Positions 1 to 8,642 of a stretch of 64,000 nucleotides of DNA are shown here, piece by piece; the first letter of the stretch is position 1, and each line of letters starts with the position of its first letter. Location of the stretch: positions 4,332,001-4,396,000 of the forward strand of contig CP087965.1 in the NCBI GenBank assembly GCA_024703855.1, given 5' to 3'. The DNA is from Polaromonas sp. P2-4 (lineage in GTDB: Bacteria; Pseudomonadota; Gammaproteobacteria; Burkholderiales; Burkholderiaceae_C). The notes beneath the pieces were generated by a model. The model saw only the letters and a list, made by a program, of their open reading frames with translations, did no database searches and had not been told where the DNA came from. The position numbers were made by a program, and so were the translations under genes.

Positions 1-227
1 CCTTCCTTGGCCATGGCGGCCAGCAAATAGCGGCCCATGGAATCGGTGCCCAGGCGGCTGGCCCAGCCGACCTTGAGGCCTAGCCGCGCCAGGCCGATGG
101 CCACATTGGTTTCGGCGCCGGCGGCGCGCTTGTGAAAGGCTTCGGCGTGCTCCAGCGGGCCGGGCTGGTCGGCCACCAGCAGCATCATGGCTTCGCCAAA
201 AGTAATTACGTCCAGTGTGCGGGTCAT
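1..227 (-). CDS. PfkB-family 2-ketogluconate/2-keto-3-deoxygluconate kinase, N-terminal part
   Basis: Partial gene: it starts at the ATG complementary to 225-227 and runs off the left edge, so only about 75 N-terminal residues are visible. They read MTRTLDVITFGEAMM, then GAETNVAIGLARLG and WASRLGTDSMGRYLL, the opening beta-strand, sugar-binding and hinge segments of PfkB sugar kinases of the KdgK/KguK type. Such kinases phosphorylate 2-keto-3-deoxygluconate or 2-ketogluconate in the cytoplasm. The gene lies downstream of a LacI regulator on the same strand, and a perfect PtxS-type operator sits about 95 bp before its start, which favours a ketogluconate role. Which keto-sugar acid is used cannot be decided from this fragment. 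Confidence 0.8.
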   Translation of the reverse strand, partial: MTRTLDVITFGEAMMLLVADQPGPLEHAEAFHKRAAGAETNVAIGLARLGLKVGWASRLGTDSMGRYLLAAMAKE

Positions 228-320
228 AAAAGGCTCTCTTGTCGTTGGATGAAGTCCAGGGGCGGCCAGCTTGCCATCCCCTATCCTGCCAGCTTTTATG
301 ACGGGTTTTTCGGAGATTGT

Positions 321-334
321 TGAAACCGGTTTCA
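321..334. promoter_or_regulatory. PtxS-type operator upstream of the sugar kinase
   Basis: A perfect 14-bp palindrome, TGAAACCGGTTTCA, lies between the LacI-type regulator and the kinase. It is identical to the operator I know for PtxS of Pseudomonas, the 2-ketogluconate-responsive repressor. A one-mismatch copy precedes the regulator gene itself at 1562-1575, so one protein probably controls both genes. Confidence 0.85.
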
Positions 335-439
335 TGGAATTATAAGAAAACCAGATGCCAGGCGGTAAAACGGATAACGCCAGGCCGCCCGGAATCAGCC
401 TTTTGCGCCGCATCCTTGGCTGCGGCAGGCGGTTTTGCG

Positions 440-1525
440 TCAGCTCGATGGCGCTGAAGAGCCGCGCGGCACCAGACGACCGGGCAGCAAAATCTGGCGC
501 GGCGGCAGTTCCAGGCCCTTCAGGCGCTCAATCAGGCAACCGGCGGCGACCCGGCCCAGCTCATCGGTCGGCTGGGCAATGGTGCTGAGGCCCGGCCCCA
601 CGTAGGGCGACCACTCGGTCTCGTCAAAGCCGACCAGGCCCAGGTCGGGGCCCAGCTGCCAGCCCAAACGCGCCATGGCCGCGACCACCCGCAAGGTCAC
701 CACGGCGTTGCTGGACAGCACGCCCGGCAGGCGCTGGCCGGCGCGCTGGCGCAGGTTGCGCAGCGCCATGTCCAGCGCGTCGGTGTCCTCGGCCGTGCTT
801 TCAAACGTGCTGCCTTGCAGGTCAGCCGCACCCTGCGCAATATCGGCCGCAGCCGTGTCGCTGATAAAGCTGCGAAAGCGGCTGCAGCGCTCCACGCGCG
901 AACTCACGTCCTTGATAGGCTCCGAGACAAACAGCAGCTCCCGGTAGCCGGCCTGCGCCAGGTGCCGGGCCCCCAGGCGCACCGCGCCGGCATTGTCGAG
1001 CGACACAAAGTCGGCCTGCATGTCATGGTGGCGGCGGTCCACCAGCACCACCGGCTTGCCGTGGCGCACGGCGTCGGCGGCGGCGCCGGCATCACGGCCC
1101 AGGGTGTTCAGGATGAAACCATCGACCTGGTAGGCGGTGAGTGCCTGGATGGCTTCACTTTCGCGTTGGCTGTCGTTGCCCAGGTTAAACAGCATCAGCA
1201 GGTAGCCGGCGTCCTGGCAGGCTTTTTCAGCGCCGCGCAACACGGCCACCGAAAACGGGTTGGTGATATCGGCCACCACCAGCCCGATCAGGCGCGAGCG
1301 GCCCCGTTTCAGGGCCTGGGCCATGGGGCTGGGGCTGTAGGCCAGCGCCGCAATGGCGACCTCCACGCGTGTGGCGATGTCTCGCGTCAGCAGGGTGTCG
1401 CGGTGGTTCAGAAAGCGTGACACCGTGGCCTTGGACACACCGGCTTCGCGCGCCACGTCGGCAATGGTGGCCCGCTCGGCGGGCTGGGTGGGCGTTGTGG
1501 CTTTGGAAGAGCTTTTGGGGGGCAT
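440..1525 (-). CDS. ptxS: LacI-family repressor, PtxS-like
   Basis: The product is 361 aa, normal for LacI proteins. Residues 19-68 form the helix-turn-helix and hinge helix (ATIADVAREAGVSKATVSRF, then AQALKRGRSRLIGLVVADI). The rest is a periplasmic-binding-protein-like effector domain. Two TGAAACC-type palindromes, one about 40 bp upstream of its own start and one in front of the downstream kinase, match the known PtxS operator and suggest autoregulation plus control of ketogluconate catabolism. The effector (2-ketogluconate for PtxS) is inferred from family and operator, not from residues. The symbol is given on that basis. Confidence 0.75.
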   Translation of the reverse strand: MPPKSSSKATTPTQPAERATIADVAREAGVSKATVSRFLNHRDTLLTRDIATRVEVAIAALAYSPSPMAQALKRGRSRLIGLVVADITNPFSVAVLRGAEKACQDAGYLLMLFNLGNDSQRESEAIQALTAYQVDGFILNTLGRDAGAAADAVRHGKPVVLVDRRHHDMQADFVSLDNAGAVRLGARHLAQAGYRELLFVSEPIKDVSSRVERCSRFRSFISDTAAADIAQGAADLQGSTFESTAEDTDALDMALRNLRQRAGQRLPGVLSSNAVVTLRVVAAMARLGWQLGPDLGLVGFDETEWSPYVGPGLSTIAQPTDELGRVAAGCLIERLKGLELPPRQILLPGRLVPRGSSAPSS

Positions 1526-1561
1526 GGGCAGGGGCTTGAGTTCGAGGCTCGGGTTTGATTC

Positions 1562-1575
1562 TGAAACCAGTTTCA
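1562..1575. promoter_or_regulatory. PtxS-type operator upstream of the LacI regulator
   Basis: TGAAACCAGTTTCA, one base from a perfect palindrome and one base from the copy at 321-334. It lies about 37 bp before the regulator start, a position suited to autorepression. Confidence 0.8.
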
Positions 1576-1633
1576 GGCGAATGGTAGCACCCGCACCGCT
1601 ACCGATGCCAGTGGACTGGCGGCGTGCTTATTT

Positions 1634-1681
1634 GCTACTATTTTGATAGCTGCTTACGCCCGCCTTTAAAGGGCTAGAGGC
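1634..1681 (+). repeat. Dispersed repeat family R1, copy a
   Basis: About 48 bp beginning GCTACTATTTTGATAGCTGC and ending GGGCTAGAGGC. It is one of eight related copies in the window (also 6806, 19330, 30343, 49226, 50594, 54173, 59371). This copy directly abuts the stop codon of the minus-strand LysR gene (TAA complementary to 1682-1684). Confidence 0.8.
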
Positions 1682-2701
1682 TTATTTTGTGTTGAAAATG
1701 TCCGCTGATGCCTGGCCCGCTGCTGCTGAGTGCGTTGGCCTGGCGGGGGCGCGCAGGGCCTGTGTCAGGTAGGCCAGGCAATCCGTCACGGCCGGGCGGT
1801 GCAGCTGCGCCGGGCCGCGCACCATCAACGCAATGCGCCGCGTGATGGCCGGTGTGCCGAGCGGGCGCACGCACAGGCCCTGGCTCGGCATGCCATGCGT
1901 GTACAGGCGCGAGATCACGCCCACCGCCAGGCCGCTGCGCACCAGGCTGAACAGCGATTCGCTGTAGAGCAGCCGGTCGGCTTCTTCCAGCGCCACGCCT
2001 TGCTGGCGCAAGGTGGCCAGGGCCAGGTCGTAGGTGCTGCCGCGCGCGAACAGGGCCAGGCGCTCGCCCTGCAGGTCGCGCCAGCGCAGTGCACTGCCGG
2101 GGGTGACCTGGGCCAGCCGGTGCTTGCGCGGCAACACGGCGACCAGCTCGTCGGTGGCCACGGGAATGGCCTCGATGCCGGCGGGCAGGTCGAGCTCGGT
2201 GCCCAGTGCAATGTCCACCTCGCCGGTGTGCAGGGCGGCGACCAGGTCGTCGTTCAGCGGGTCGCGCACCGTGAGCGTCACATCCGGGTGCTTGCGCTGC
2301 CATTGCGCCAGCGGCGGCGCCAGCAGGTGCATGGCCGAGGGCAGGGCCGCCAGCCGCAGGCTGCGCGTCTGGCTCGTCAGCGCCCGGTGCATGTCGCTCA
2401 CGCCCTGGCTGAAACTGTTGAGCAGCCAGGCCACCTGCGGCTGCAGCGCCGCGCCGGCCGCGGTGAGTGCCACATGGTGGGTGCTGCGCTCCAGCAAGGT
2501 CACGTCCAGCAGCAGCTCCAGGTCGCGGATGGTGGCCGAGAGTGCGGGCTGGGTCAGCGCCAGCGCCTCGGCGGCCCGGCTGAAGCTGCCGTGCTGCGCC
2601 ACCGCCTGGAAGCCCTTGAGCTGCCGCAGCGTGGGTTGGCGCAGGCGGGCGGCGGGTTCCGGGCTGGTTTTGGTCATAGGTTTATGTGATGAACTTATCA
2701 A
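1682..2701 (-). CDS. LysR-family transcriptional regulator
   Basis: The product is 339 aa with an N-terminal winged helix-turn-helix (about residues 23-82: TLRQLKGFQAVAQHGSFSRA, then AEALALTQPALSATIRDLE) followed by a LysR substrate-binding domain. An in-frame ATG eight codons in (MTKTSPEP) is an alternative start. It is divergent from the adenosine deaminase-like gene with about 45 bp between starts, the usual layout for a LysR protein controlling its neighbour. It may therefore regulate the deaminase and Bug receptor. The inducer cannot be read from the sequence. Confidence 0.85.
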   Translation of the reverse strand: MISSSHKPMTKTSPEPAARLRQPTLRQLKGFQAVAQHGSFSRAAEALALTQPALSATIRDLELLLDVTLLERSTHHVALTAAGAALQPQVAWLLNSFSQGVSDMHRALTSQTRSLRLAALPSAMHLLAPPLAQWQRKHPDVTLTVRDPLNDDLVAALHTGEVDIALGTELDLPAGIEAIPVATDELVAVLPRKHRLAQVTPGSALRWRDLQGERLALFARGSTYDLALATLRQQGVALEEADRLLYSESLFSLVRSGLAVGVISRLYTHGMPSQGLCVRPLGTPAITRRIALMVRGPAQLHRPAVTDCLAYLTQALRAPARPTHSAAAGQASADIFNTK

Positions 2702-2746
2702 ATTAAATCATTTCCCTTATGACAAGTCCATGCCTACGATCAAGCC

Positions 2747-3813
2747 ATGTTGCCGCCCCTGCTGTCTGAAAATTCCCTGCGTGCCATGCCCAAGGCCGAG
2801 CTGCATTGCCATTTGCTGGGCACGGTGCGGCGCGCAACCTTCATCGATCTGGCGCGGCGTGCCAAGGCGCGCGCTGACCAGCGAAGAAATCGAGGCCTTT
2901 TACACCCGCGGCGACAAGCCGGTGGGCGTGCTGCGGGTGCTGCGCGCTCGATGCCTGGTTGCTGAAGACGCCCGACGACCTGCACCGCATCAGCTACGAA
3001 TACCTGCAGGATGCGGCGGCCCACCAGGTGCGCTACGCCGAGTTTTTCTGGAACCCCACTGGCACCGTGCGCGATTCCGGCATTCCCTACGCGCAGGCCC
3101 AGGCCGCCATCGTGCGCGCCATCGCCGATGCGCGGACCGATTGCGGCATCATCGGCCGCCTGGTACCGGCGATAGACCGGGAGGCCACGCCGGCCGAAGC
3201 GCTGGAGATGGTGCAGTGGCTCATAGAACACCGGCATCCCGACGTGCCGGGCATCGGCATCGACTACCGCGAGGTGGACAGGCCGCCCGAATTGTTCGTG
3301 GAGGCTTATGCGGCCGCGCGCCGCGCCGGGCTCAAGACCACCGCCCACGCGGGCGAGTTCGGCATGCCCTGGACCAACGTGCAGACGGCGGTGGAGCTGC
3401 TGAAAGTGGACCGCATCGACCACGGCTACACCGTCGTTGACAACCCGGCTTTTGCACGGCAGTGCGCTGAACGCGGCATCGTGTTCACCGTGGTGCCGAC
3501 CAATTCTTACTACCTGCGCACGCTGGCGCCCGAGCGCTGGGCGCTGGACCACCCGATCCGCCAGATGCCCCAACTCGGCCTGCGCATTCACCCCAATACC
3601 GACGACCCGACGCTGCACCATGTGACGCCGACCCAGGCCTGGCTGATGATGCAGCGCGACTTCGGTTTTGGCGCCGACGATCTGCGTGGTTTCATGCTCA
3701 ACGGCCTGGACGCGGCCTGGATCGACGACAGCACGCGCCGCCAGTGGCGCAGCGAGTGGAGCACCCGCTTTGACACGCTGCGCCAGAATGTTGAACCTGT
3801 ACAAGGAACCTGA
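2747..3813 (+). CDS. Adenosine deaminase-like metal hydrolase (two frameshifts)
   Basis: Reading across two shifts (near 2870 and 2946) gives about 356 aa of the adenosine/AMP deaminase superfamily: KAELHCHLLGT at the N-terminus (metal His-x-His), TAHAGEFG, KVDRIDHGY and the HPNTDDP metal/catalytic segment. The family hydrolytically deaminates adenosine or related purines and pterins. The exact substrate is unknown because HCHLLGT and VVPTNSYY differ from canonical HLHLEGS and PTSN. Both shifts are repaired by adding one GC within a GCGC run. The gene is divergent from a LysR regulator and ends 2 bp before a Bug receptor, so a purine uptake-and-deamination unit is plausible. Confidence 0.8.
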
Positions 3814-3815
3814 TC

Positions 3816-4796
3816 ATGTTGAAACCTTTTGCCTTCTCACTTGCTGCCGTGGCGGCCATTACAGTAGCGGGTACGGCCCATGCGCAAACCGCCTGGCCCG
3901 CAGCCAAGCCCATCACCCTCATCGTGCCGTTTAGTGCCGGCGGCAGCGTGGACGTGACGGCGCGCCTGGTCGCGCAAAAACTCGGCGAGCGGCTCAAGCA
4001 GTCGGTGGTGATCGAGAACGTGGCCGGTGCCGGCGGCACCATCGGCGTGGCCAAGGCCGTTGCCGCCACGCCCGATGGCTACACGCTGGTGATGGGCGCC
4101 GACAGTCCGGTGGCCATTGCGCGCCTCATCAACCCGGTGGCGGTGAAGTACGACACGCTGAAAGACCTGGCGCCGGTGGGCATGGTCAACACCGCGCCCA
4201 TGGTGCTGGTGGCCCGGCCCGGCTTGCCGGCCAACAACCTGGCCGAGGTGCTCAAGCTCGCGCGGGCCCAGCCCGGCAAGCTCAGCTACGCCACCTCGGG
4301 CGTGGGCACGGTGCTGCAGCTGGCGATGGAGACGGTCAAGGACCAGGCCAAGGTTTACATCACGCATGTGCCGTATCGTGGCGGCGCGCAGATCGCCACC
4401 GACGTGATCGGCAACCAGGTCGATCTGGCGATGCTGATCAGCATCAGCGCCACGCCGCACATCCTCAGCAAGAAGATGAAGGCCATCGCGGTGACCAGTG
4501 ACAAGCGGTTGCCGACCCTGCCGGATGTGCCGGCACTGGCCGAATCGCCCGAGTTCAAGGGCTTTGACTTTGTCGCCTGGACCGGCCTGTTTGCCCCGGC
4601 GCAAACGCCGCCGGCCGTGATCGAGCGGCTAAACCGCGAATTGAACGAAGTGCTGAAGTCCGACGAAGTGCGCGCCAAGATGCTGGAGCAGGGCGCTCTT
4701 GGCGGCAGTGGCAGTGCGGCTGAACTGGGGCGTTTTGTGCAGCGCGAGCAGGCGCGTTATGCCCGTATCGTGCAGGCCGCCAACATCAAAGAATAA
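3816..4796 (+). CDS. Bug/TctC-family periplasmic solute receptor
   Basis: The product is 326 aa. Residues 1-23 are a Sec signal peptide ending AGTAHAQ. The mature part begins WPAAKPITLIVPFSAGGSVD and carries the family pattern GAGGTIGVAKAVAATPDGYT and ITHVPYRGGAQ. Bug receptors bind carboxylates or other small solutes in the periplasm, some with TctAB permeases, many orphan as here. It starts 2 bp after the deaminase-like gene stop and is probably co-transcribed. The ligand is unknown; the context hints at a purine-derived or carboxylate solute. Its stop codon abuts an R2 repeat. Confidence 0.9.
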   Translation: MLKPFAFSLAAVAAITVAGTAHAQTAWPAAKPITLIVPFSAGGSVDVTARLVAQKLGERLKQSVVIENVAGAGGTIGVAKAVAATPDGYTLVMGADSPVAIARLINPVAVKYDTLKDLAPVGMVNTAPMVLVARPGLPANNLAEVLKLARAQPGKLSYATSGVGTVLQLAMETVKDQAKVYITHVPYRGGAQIATDVIGNQVDLAMLISISATPHILSKKMKAIAVTSDKRLPTLPDVPALAESPEFKGFDFVAWTGLFAPAQTPPAVIERLNRELNEVLKSDEVRAKMLEQGALGGSGSAAELGRFVQREQARYARIVQAANIKE

Positions 4797-5810
4797 TTCC
4801 AGTTCGCCTTAAAAACGATAACTGCGTTGCTTAGCCTTGCCGTGCTGTAGCACTGTCTGCGGCGTCGCGCCTTGTTCTCGCTTCTAATGCAAACTGGAAT
4901 AAGCGGCTCAGGCTCAGCCTTTTCAACCGGCCGCGCCGGGTCGCTGCACCATTCGCTCCAGCTGCCGGCATACAGTCCGGTGCGACCCAGGCCGGCAATT
5001 TCCATGGCCAGCACATTGGGCACGGCGCTGACGCCGCTGCCGCAGTGGTGCACCACCGTGCTGGGGTCGCGCCCTCCCAGCAGCGCTTCAAACTCGGCCT
5101 TGAGCTGCTCGGCGGGCTTGAACTTGCCGTCCGGGCCGAGGTTCTGGCTAAACGGCCGGTTCAGCGCGCCGGGGATGTGGCCGGCCACCGGGTCCAGCGG
5201 TTCGACGTCGCCCTTGAAGCGCGGCGTGGCGCGCGTCGATGATGGTCTGGCTCGGGCGCCCGAGCTGATCCGCCACGGTTTGCACATTGACCAGCCTGGC
5301 CTGCTCAGGGGCCAGCATGAAGGTTGTCTGGAAGTGCGCCGGTTCTTTGCCGCTGTTCACGGCGCCGCCGGCCGCCTGCCAGGCCTGCAGCCCGCCGTCG
5401 AGCATGGCCACATTGTTGTGGCCCATCCATTTCAGCATCCACCACAGGCGGCCGCAGTAGTTGGCGGCGTTGCGGTCGTAGACCACGGCCTGCATGTCAT
5501 TGGCAAAGCCGACGCTGGAGAGCCAGATGGCAAATTTTTCGCGGTTGGGCAGCGGGTGGCGTCCGCCCGATGCCGGGGCGTCGGCACCGGTGGTCGTGAT
5601 CACGCCATGGGCGCCCGGCACCCCGTGTTTGGCGCTGAGCGCGGTGTCCAGGTTGGCGTAAACGGCGCCTGGGATGTGCGCCTCCAGGTACTGCTGCTCG
5701 CCGGCCTTGGGCTGCATCAGATCAAAGCTGCAGTCAAATACGCGCAGGGGCTGACCGCTGGCCAGCAGGGCCTGCAGCTGCTGGGCGGAAATCAGGGTGG
5801 TGTAGTTCAT
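4757..5810 (-). CDS. sseA: Thiosulfate/3-mercaptopyruvate sulfurtransferase (tandem rhodanese), frameshifted and 3'-extended
   Basis: Starts at the ATG complementary to 5808-5810 (MNYTTLISAQQLQALLASG). The first rhodanese domain contains ARNAANYCGRLWW-type sequence (DRNAANYCGRLWW). The second, reached through a shift near 5231, has the active-site loop HHCGSGVSAV with the persulfide-forming Cys. The shift is repaired by one GC in GCGCGCC. The family moves sulfane sulfur to cyanide or thiols in the cytoplasm. The normal C-terminus (SDPARPVEKA) is followed by about 50 unrelated residues read from the R2 repeat and antisense to the Bug receptor, so a repeat insertion seems to have removed the original stop. 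It is 42 bp downstream of an EamA gene. Confidence 0.85.
4797..4899. repeat. Repeat family R2, full copy with terminal inverted repeats
   Basis: A 103-bp element bounded by TTCCAGTTCGCCTTA and, inverted, TTCCAGTTTGCATTA (13 of 15 bases match). No coding potential of its own, so MITE/REP-like. Its left half recurs at 63274 (TTCCAATTCGCATTAAAAAC). Here it lies right after the Bug receptor stop and inside the extended 3' end of the opposite-strand rhodanese gene. Confidence 0.75.
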
Positions 5811-5852
5811 GTCATGCTCCTGTCATTGATGGTACAGAGGGCTTGCAGAAAT

Positions 5853-6773
5853 TCAATGCTCTTCAGCGGGCGCGTTGGGCGCGGCACGTGACCGTAATAC
5901 GGTGGCGGCAATCGCGCTGGTGATGATGAGCGCCATGCCGGCCCAGCCTATCAAGGGGATATTGTCGCCAAATAAAACCAGGCTGTAGAGGGCGGCAAAC
6001 ACAATGCCAGCGTATTGCAAGTTGGCCACCATCAGGGTGCCGCCGTGGTGGTCGGATTTGGAGGCGCTGGACGACATGGAATAAGCCCTGGTCATGCAGA
6101 GCTGGCCGAGCGAGGCCAGAATGCCCAGCGGCGGCAGCCACAGCGCCTGCTGCCAGTTCCAGGGTGAAACACCGGCAAACAGCATGCCCAGCGCACCTGC
6201 CACGGCGGTACCGACGGCAAAGTAAAACACGGTGCGCGTTTCGGGCTCGCCCATGCGCGAGATGGCCATGACCTGCATGTAGGCAAACGCAGCCCCCAGG
6301 CCCGACATCAGCCCGATCAGGCCGGCAAAGGCCTGGTTCTGGTCCATCGCCGGACGCAGCAGCATGACCACACCCGCGAAGCTGGCCAGAATTGCCAGCA
6401 CCAGCGGACCCTGACTAGGTCCTTTTGGGCCCGAATGGCCCAGCATCAGCGCACCACCCACCAGAAAAGCGGCAATCCACACGCTGCTCATGTAGTTGAG
6501 CGTCATGGCGGTCGCCAGCGGCAGGTGGGCAATCGCGTAAAACCAGGCCGATAGCGACATCACGCCAATCACGCTGCGCCAGGCGTGCATGGCGGGCACG
6601 CGGGTGCGCAAGCTGACGCCGCTGGCGCGGGCGTAGACGGCCATGAAAAGAATGCCCAGCAGACCGCGGTAAAACACCAGTTCGGCGCTGTTGAAATGCG
6701 TGGACGCAAATTTGACGCACACGCCCATGGTGGCAAACAAAAACGAGGAAAGAAGCATCCAGACGGCTTGCAT
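5853..6773 (-). CDS. EamA-family (DMT) membrane transporter
   Basis: The product is 306 aa with ten predicted hydrophobic segments in two five-helix halves (first half from MQAVWMLLSSFLFATMGVCV, second from AGLIGLMSGLGAAFAYMQVM), the drug/metabolite transporter layout. Such proteins export metabolites or amino acids across the inner membrane. Substrate unknown. The reading frame is intact. It is followed on the same strand by the rhodanese gene and separated from the upstream Rieske gene by an R1 repeat. Confidence 0.9.
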   Translation of the reverse strand: MQAVWMLLSSFLFATMGVCVKFASTHFNSAELVFYRGLLGILFMAVYARASGVSLRTRVPAMHAWRSVIGVMSLSAWFYAIAHLPLATAMTLNYMSSVWIAAFLVGGALMLGHSGPKGPSQGPLVLAILASFAGVVMLLRPAMDQNQAFAGLIGLMSGLGAAFAYMQVMAISRMGEPETRTVFYFAVGTAVAGALGMLFAGVSPWNWQQALWLPPLGILASLGQLCMTRAYSMSSSASKSDHHGGTLMVANLQYAGIVFAALYSLVLFGDNIPLIGWAGMALIITSAIAATVLRSRAAPNAPAEEH

Positions 6774-6805
6774 GGCGTGTTTTGACGGTTTTATGGATGG
6801 AAACT

Positions 6806-6853
6806 GGCTGTAGCCCAGTAAGGGCGGGCGCAGTTAGCTATCAAATGCATAGC
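6806..6853 (-). repeat. Dispersed repeat family R1, copy b
   Basis: GGCTGTAGCCCAGTAAGGGC at the left and TAGCTATCAAATGCATAGC at the right, the inverted orientation of copy a. It fills the gap between the EamA and Rieske oxygenase genes. Confidence 0.7.
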
Positions 6854-6886
6854 AAATAGCGCACGGTCAGGTGAGATGAGCCTCGG

Positions 6887-8017
6887 TCAAATCATCTGGG
6901 TGGTTTTGCTGGCGCCCATCTCGCGGCGGTACCACTCGTGAAAGTGCTGCATGCCGTCTTCCATGGGGCTTTGGTAGGGACCAAACTCGTTGTCGCCGCG
7001 CTGCATCAGCGCCTTGCGGCCGGCGTCCATGCGCAGCGCGATCTCGTCGTCTTCCACGCAGGTTTCCATGTAGGCGGCCTGCTGCGCTTCGATGAATTCG
7101 CGCTCGAAGGCGCAGATTTCTTCGGGGTAGAAAAACTCCACCACGTTCAGCGTTTTGTCGGGCCCCTGGGGGTGCAGGGTGCTGACCACCAGCACATGCG
7201 GGTACCACTCGACCATCACATGCGGGTAGTAAGTCAGCCAGATGGCGCCGTACTTGGGCGGCACCCCTTTGCGGTATTGCAGCACCACGTCGTGCCACTT
7301 TTTGTAGGTGTCGGTGCCGGGCTTACCGAGTTTGTCGGACACGCCCACGGTTTGCACCGAATAGCTGGGCGCCAGTTCCCAGCGCAAGTCGTCGGTGGTG
7401 ACAAACCCGCCCAGCCCCGGGTGGAACGGGCCGACATGGTAGTCCTCCAGATACACCTCGATAAAGGTTTTCCAGTTGTAGTTGCACTCGTGCAGGTGCA
7501 CCTTGTCGAGCTGGTAACCCGAAAAATCCAGGTCGGCGCGGGTCGCCAGCTGCGCCATCTCGGCCTGCAATGTCCCGGCCGTTGTCTTCAAACACCAGGC
7601 CGTTCCAGGTTCGGGTTTTGTAGCGGTTCAGGTTCAGGCAGGGGTCAATCTCGAAATGCGGCGCACCAATCAGCTCGCCCGAGGTGTTGTAGGTCCAGCG
7701 GTGCAGCGGGCAGACGATGTTGCTGCTGGCCCCGTTGCCCAGCGAGCCCCGGCCCTGCAGCATGGTCGACTGGCGGTGCCGGCAGACATTGGAAATCAGC
7801 TCAATGCCCGAGGCGTTGCGCACCAGCGCGCGGCCTTCGCCTTCATGGGGCAGGGCGTAGTAGTCGCCCATGTCGGGCACGGCCAGCTCGTGGCCGAGAG
7901 GCGCGGCCCGCGGGCAAACAGTTTTTGCTGCTCCCGCTGGTACAGGCCCGCATCAAAGTAGCTGGAAATGGGGAGCTGGCTGGTGGCCTGCAGCAGGCGA
8001 AGGCTTAGATCAGACAT
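6887..8017 (-). CDS. Rieske non-heme iron oxygenase, large subunit type (two frameshifts)
   Basis: Starts at the ATG complementary to 8015-8017 (MSDLSLRLLQATSQLPISSY). The Rieske [2Fe-2S] ligands are visible as NVCRHRQS and IVCPLHRW; the mononuclear iron site is in EDYHVGPFHPGLG. Total about 377 codons, right for ring-hydroxylating oxygenase alpha subunits. Shifts near 7575 and 7900 split it into three frames. The family inserts oxygen into aromatic or aliphatic substrates using electrons from a ferredoxin reductase. No reductase or small subunit gene is adjacent. The substrate is not evident; the CMO/choline-like subgroup is possible. Confidence 0.85.
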
Positions 8018-8329
8018 GCAATTTCGGTAAACACGCCGCCGCAGACAGGCTGTGGAAGCAGGTAAATGGGCGGGTAAGTTTGCGGACCAGGTCAAGCCTG
8101 GCCAGACCTCGTGAAAGCCTGCGGGGGTAAAACAAGGCCAAAAAGTTCCGCAACGCAAGCAGGACGAAAATGGTTGCTGAGAACTGTTATCAATTGTACC
8201 CGTGCAAGCCATCTACAAGGGGTCTGCAACATGCGGGTACCGGGGCACCGGATAATAGGGGGCGAGCCGTGCGCCAGACCCCAAGCTGTCCCCCGCAACG
8301 GCCTAAAATCAGTCTTTCACTCAAATACC
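8018..8329. other. Intergenic region, no gene seen
   Basis: About 310 bp between the divergent Rieske and xseB genes. It must hold both promoters, but I see no convincing promoter hexamers, repeat or conserved reading frame. Confidence 0.6.
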
Positions 8330-8585
8330 ATGGCCAAAAGCTCAACACCTTCTTCCGCTGCCGCAGCATCTCCCCGCACTTCCAGCTACCTACGAGGCCG
8401 CGCTGCAGGAACTTGAAGGTCTGGTCAGCGGGCTGGAATCAGGCCAGCTGCCGCTGGACCAGCTGCTCACAGGCTACCAGCGCGGCGCGCAGTTGCTGAA
8501 GTTTTGCCGTGACAGGCTCGAAGCCGTGGAAAACCAGATCAAGGTGCTGGAAGGCACAGAGCTCAAGCCCTGGGCGCAAGAGTAA
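8330..8585 (+). CDS. xseB: Exodeoxyribonuclease VII small subunit (frameshifted)
   Basis: ATG at 8330 opens MAKSSTPSSAAAAS, then a shift near 8375 leads to ATYEAALQELEGLVSGLE, GQLPLDQLLTGYQRGAQLL and NQIKVLEG, the helical signature of XseB. The corrected length is about 85 aa, normal for the family. XseB coats the large subunit XseA in the single-strand exonuclease complex. xseB-ispA-dxs is the usual order in betaproteobacteria, with 57 bp to ispA. Confidence 0.9.
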
Positions 8586-8642
8586 GTCAGAGTAAGCAAG
8601 AGTAATGGCCCGAGCCATTCGTAAAGTAACAGAGAACCTCGA

